Below are positions 61,079 through 62,494 of a stretch of 62,494 nt of DNA, piece after piece. A program made the position numbers and the translations under genes. Positions within the stretch are counted from its first letter, which is position 1. Every line of letters starts with the position of its first letter. Source of the stretch: Enterococcus italicus DSM 15952 (GTDB lineage: Bacteria; Bacillota; Bacilli; Lactobacillales; Enterococcaceae); assembly GCF_000185365.1 (NCBI RefSeq), contig NZ_GL622241.1, positions 164,724-227,217 of the forward strand, in the 5' to 3' direction. A model generated the notes under the pieces. The model had not been told where the DNA came from and did no database searches. It worked only from the letters and a program-made list of their open reading frames with translations.

Positions 61079-61819
61079 TTGAACCTAGCTTACCCATCTT
61101 CCGAACTAACGATAGAATGCTTGATTGAGTTTGCTCACTCGTTTATCAATCATTCTGACCTTTCTTCCAGCGAACCAATACTTTCTTTACCCTTTCGGAA
61201 CAATCCTTTCCTATTATCTGAAGAAATACTTGCATTGTACCCAGTTGAAATAACCTCGCAAATGTATACAATCGTGGTCTATTGTGACAAGTGGCAACTC
61301 ATGTGTCGCTCACCCCTTGACGTTGTTAACGACTGGTTGCGCCAGTTTCAATTTGATTATTCACGCTTTTGCTTATTATTTGAGGGCTTTGAAAGAATGC
61401 AAAAATATTACACCCCAGCTTCTGATTCGAATTACAGCTTAATGCCGATTGGTACCGCTAAGGATAAAAGAACAACATGGATCAATGCCCATCAAATACA
61501 AAAAATCCAAGAGTCTAAATACATCACGCGGGTACAGCTACTCAATGGACTAAGTCTACCCACAATCAAGAAAGAATATTCCTTAAAAAAGAATATTCGT
61601 AGCGCCGTCATTACTGCCCATTTTTTAAAAGAGGCAGACTCCTTGTGGTGTGGTTTTAAAAACCAACATAAATACTTGCAACCTGAAAAGCTGAATCTCT
61701 CCTGTAAATCACTCGCGAGTATCCTCGTCAATCAAGAAGACTTTCTCTTTTCATCAGAAGAAATTACAACATTGCAACAAAAAATTGTAGAACTACGGCA
61801 CCAACTCTTACTAAAATGA
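61079..61819 (+). CDS. ComK-like transcriptional regulator (tentative)
   Basis: The 246-residue protein resembles ComK in its second half: the segment LMPIGTAKDKRTTWINAHQ, then VQLLNGLSLPTIKKEYSLKKN parallels the ComK DNA-binding core. ComK activates DNA-uptake genes in Bacillus and is a substrate of MecA. The start is TTG 61079, nine bases after AAAGGAG; GTG 61052 precedes the SD. It is divergent from the sigma factor gene. The protein is longer than Bacillus ComK (about 190), with an unfamiliar N-terminal part. A LytTR-like domain is the alternative reading. Confidence 0.55.
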   Translation: MNLAYPSSELTIECLIEFAHSFINHSDLSSSEPILSLPFRNNPFLLSEEILALYPVEITSQMYTIVVYCDKWQLMCRSPLDVVNDWLRQFQFDYSRFCLLFEGFERMQKYYTPASDSNYSLMPIGTAKDKRTTWINAHQIQKIQESKYITRVQLLNGLSLPTIKKEYSLKKNIRSAVITAHFLKEADSLWCGFKNQHKYLQPEKLNLSCKSLASILVNQEDFLFSSEEITTLQQKIVELRHQLLLK

Positions 61820-61859
61820 AAGTTAATTTGCTTTTTCTTCATCTTTTATTCAAAACGCC

Positions 61860-62494
61860 GATTGTAAAATTAAGTTAGACAAATAAAAAAGTCATCTGTG
61901 CTACACTCAAGATAGTTCCGCCTAAAGAATTATAAGGAGTGAGTACAAATGACCTACACCCATCTTACACCAGATGAACTTGTTATGATAGAGGCTTATG
62001 CGAAAGCCCATCAATCAGTTACGAAAACAGCTCAGATGTTGAAACGTTCAAGACAAACAATCTATACTGTTTACGCTTATTTGAAGGATGGACATACTGC
62101 ATTGGAATACTACCAAAATTACAAGAAAAACAAGGCAAAATGTGGGAGGCGTTCCATCGTTTTACCAGCAGAACAGGTAGGATACATTCGAAAAAAAGTT
62201 GTTCAAGGGTGGACTCCGGATGTGATTATTGGTCGAGGGGAGTTTCCTATTGGGTGTTCTGTCCGTACCCTTTATAGAATGTTTAAAATGGGTATATTTG
62301 ATTGTTCTGATTTACCGATGAAAGGGAAGCGAAAACCCAATGGACATCAAGAAAAGCGCGGTAAACACGCATTTAGACGCTCCATTCATGAACGTTCGAA
62401 TGACTATACTTCTTTTGAAGAAGAGTTTGGTCACCTTGAAGGTGACACTATCGTAGGACAAAAACATAAAAGTGCCGTTATTACCTTAGTTGAA
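61860..62494 (+). mobile_element. IS30-family insertion sequence, cut by the window end
   Basis: The left end lies near 61860, with ATTGTAAAATTAAGTTAGAC as the probable terminal repeat, followed after about 70 bases by the transposase gene. The right end is outside the window. Confidence 0.75.
61949..62494 (+). CDS. IS30-family transposase, partial (no stop in window)
   Basis: The frame from ATG 61949 (SD AAGGAG) is open to the last base, 182 codons. It has an N-terminal helix-turn-helix (KTAQMLKRSRQTIYTVYAYL), KVVQGWTPDVIIGR and CSVRTLYRMF, then the start of the DDE domain with the first Asp in GHLEGDTIVG. This is the usual IS30 layout of about 320-390 residues. The rest lies beyond the window. 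Confidence 0.9.
   Translation, partial: MTYTHLTPDELVMIEAYAKAHQSVTKTAQMLKRSRQTIYTVYAYLKDGHTALEYYQNYKKNKAKCGRRSIVLPAEQVGYIRKKVVQGWTPDVIIGRGEFPIGCSVRTLYRMFKMGIFDCSDLPMKGKRKPNGHQEKRGKHAFRRSIHERSNDYTSFEEEFGHLEGDTIVGQKHKSAVITLVE

Noticed and set aside
1-62494. CRISPR arrays, tRNA or rRNA genes
   Set aside because: I saw no regularly spaced direct repeats with unique spacers and no cloverleaf or rRNA segments. The only multi-copy short repeats are the two hairpin families, the Cna-B units and the IS arms.

Overview
The window looks like a chromosomal segment of an enterococcus or a close relative in the Lactobacillales; I cannot name the species. The evidence is a low-GC Gram-positive gene set, an order resembling the Bacillus yjb cluster (spx, mecA, coiA, pepF, relQ, nadK, rluD-like, mgtE), an Ebp-like sortase pilus locus with EbpR/Mga-like regulators, and strong AGGAGG-type ribosome binding sites with several TTG and GTG starts.

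Positions 1-40500 are mostly housekeeping, largely on the minus strand. They include a cold-shock gene, a decayed quinone reductase and the rplK-rplA / rplJ-rplL ribosomal genes with an L10 leader. sdaAB-sdaAA and a lipoprotein hydrolase separate these from rpmG-secE-nusG. Next come the CBS protein cbpB, queT with a preQ1 riboswitch, a DagK-type lipid kinase, recD2-phosphatase-trmL behind a structured leader, rlmA/cutC divergent across a long palindrome, mgtE-rluD-nadK-relQ, a CYTH protein, pepF-coiA, mecA and spxA. An ABC exporter, a SWIM/SNF2 helicase, plsC, trmN6 with a GIY-YIG gene, an HrtBA-like ABC transporter with a Fur-like box, paired crcB genes, efp, and an lplA-metN-metI-metQ operon follow.

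Positions 40500-58800 form an accessory region. A three-gene pilus operon (vWA tip adhesin, short minor pilin, major pilin) is overlapped head to tail. A Mga/EbpR-like regulator and two class C sortases with extra C-terminal Cna-B-like domains lie beside it. The far side has been reworked by mobile DNA: an IS200-type element sits just upstream of the sortases, next to a wrecked LPNTG adhesin gene, then a palindromic pair of IS256-type transposase genes with identical 218-bp outer arms, then a broken and an intact Mga-like regulator.

Positions 58900-61850 carry a small operon (ComX-like sigma factor, DUF1659, DUF2922) followed by a separately terminated GH25 lysozyme gene, with a divergent ComK-like regulator. 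Together with coiA and mecA this hints at a competence-type circuit. The window ends inside an IS30-family transposase.

Two dispersed repeat families recur in the intergenic spaces of the housekeeping part. Family A (five copies) is a bidirectional terminator hairpin with a covarying stem segment. Family B (three copies) is a 110-145 bp hairpin element placed right after stop codons and always in the sense orientation of the upstream gene. I found no tRNA, rRNA or CRISPR array. All functional calls are by reading motifs and from family knowledge; no database search was run.
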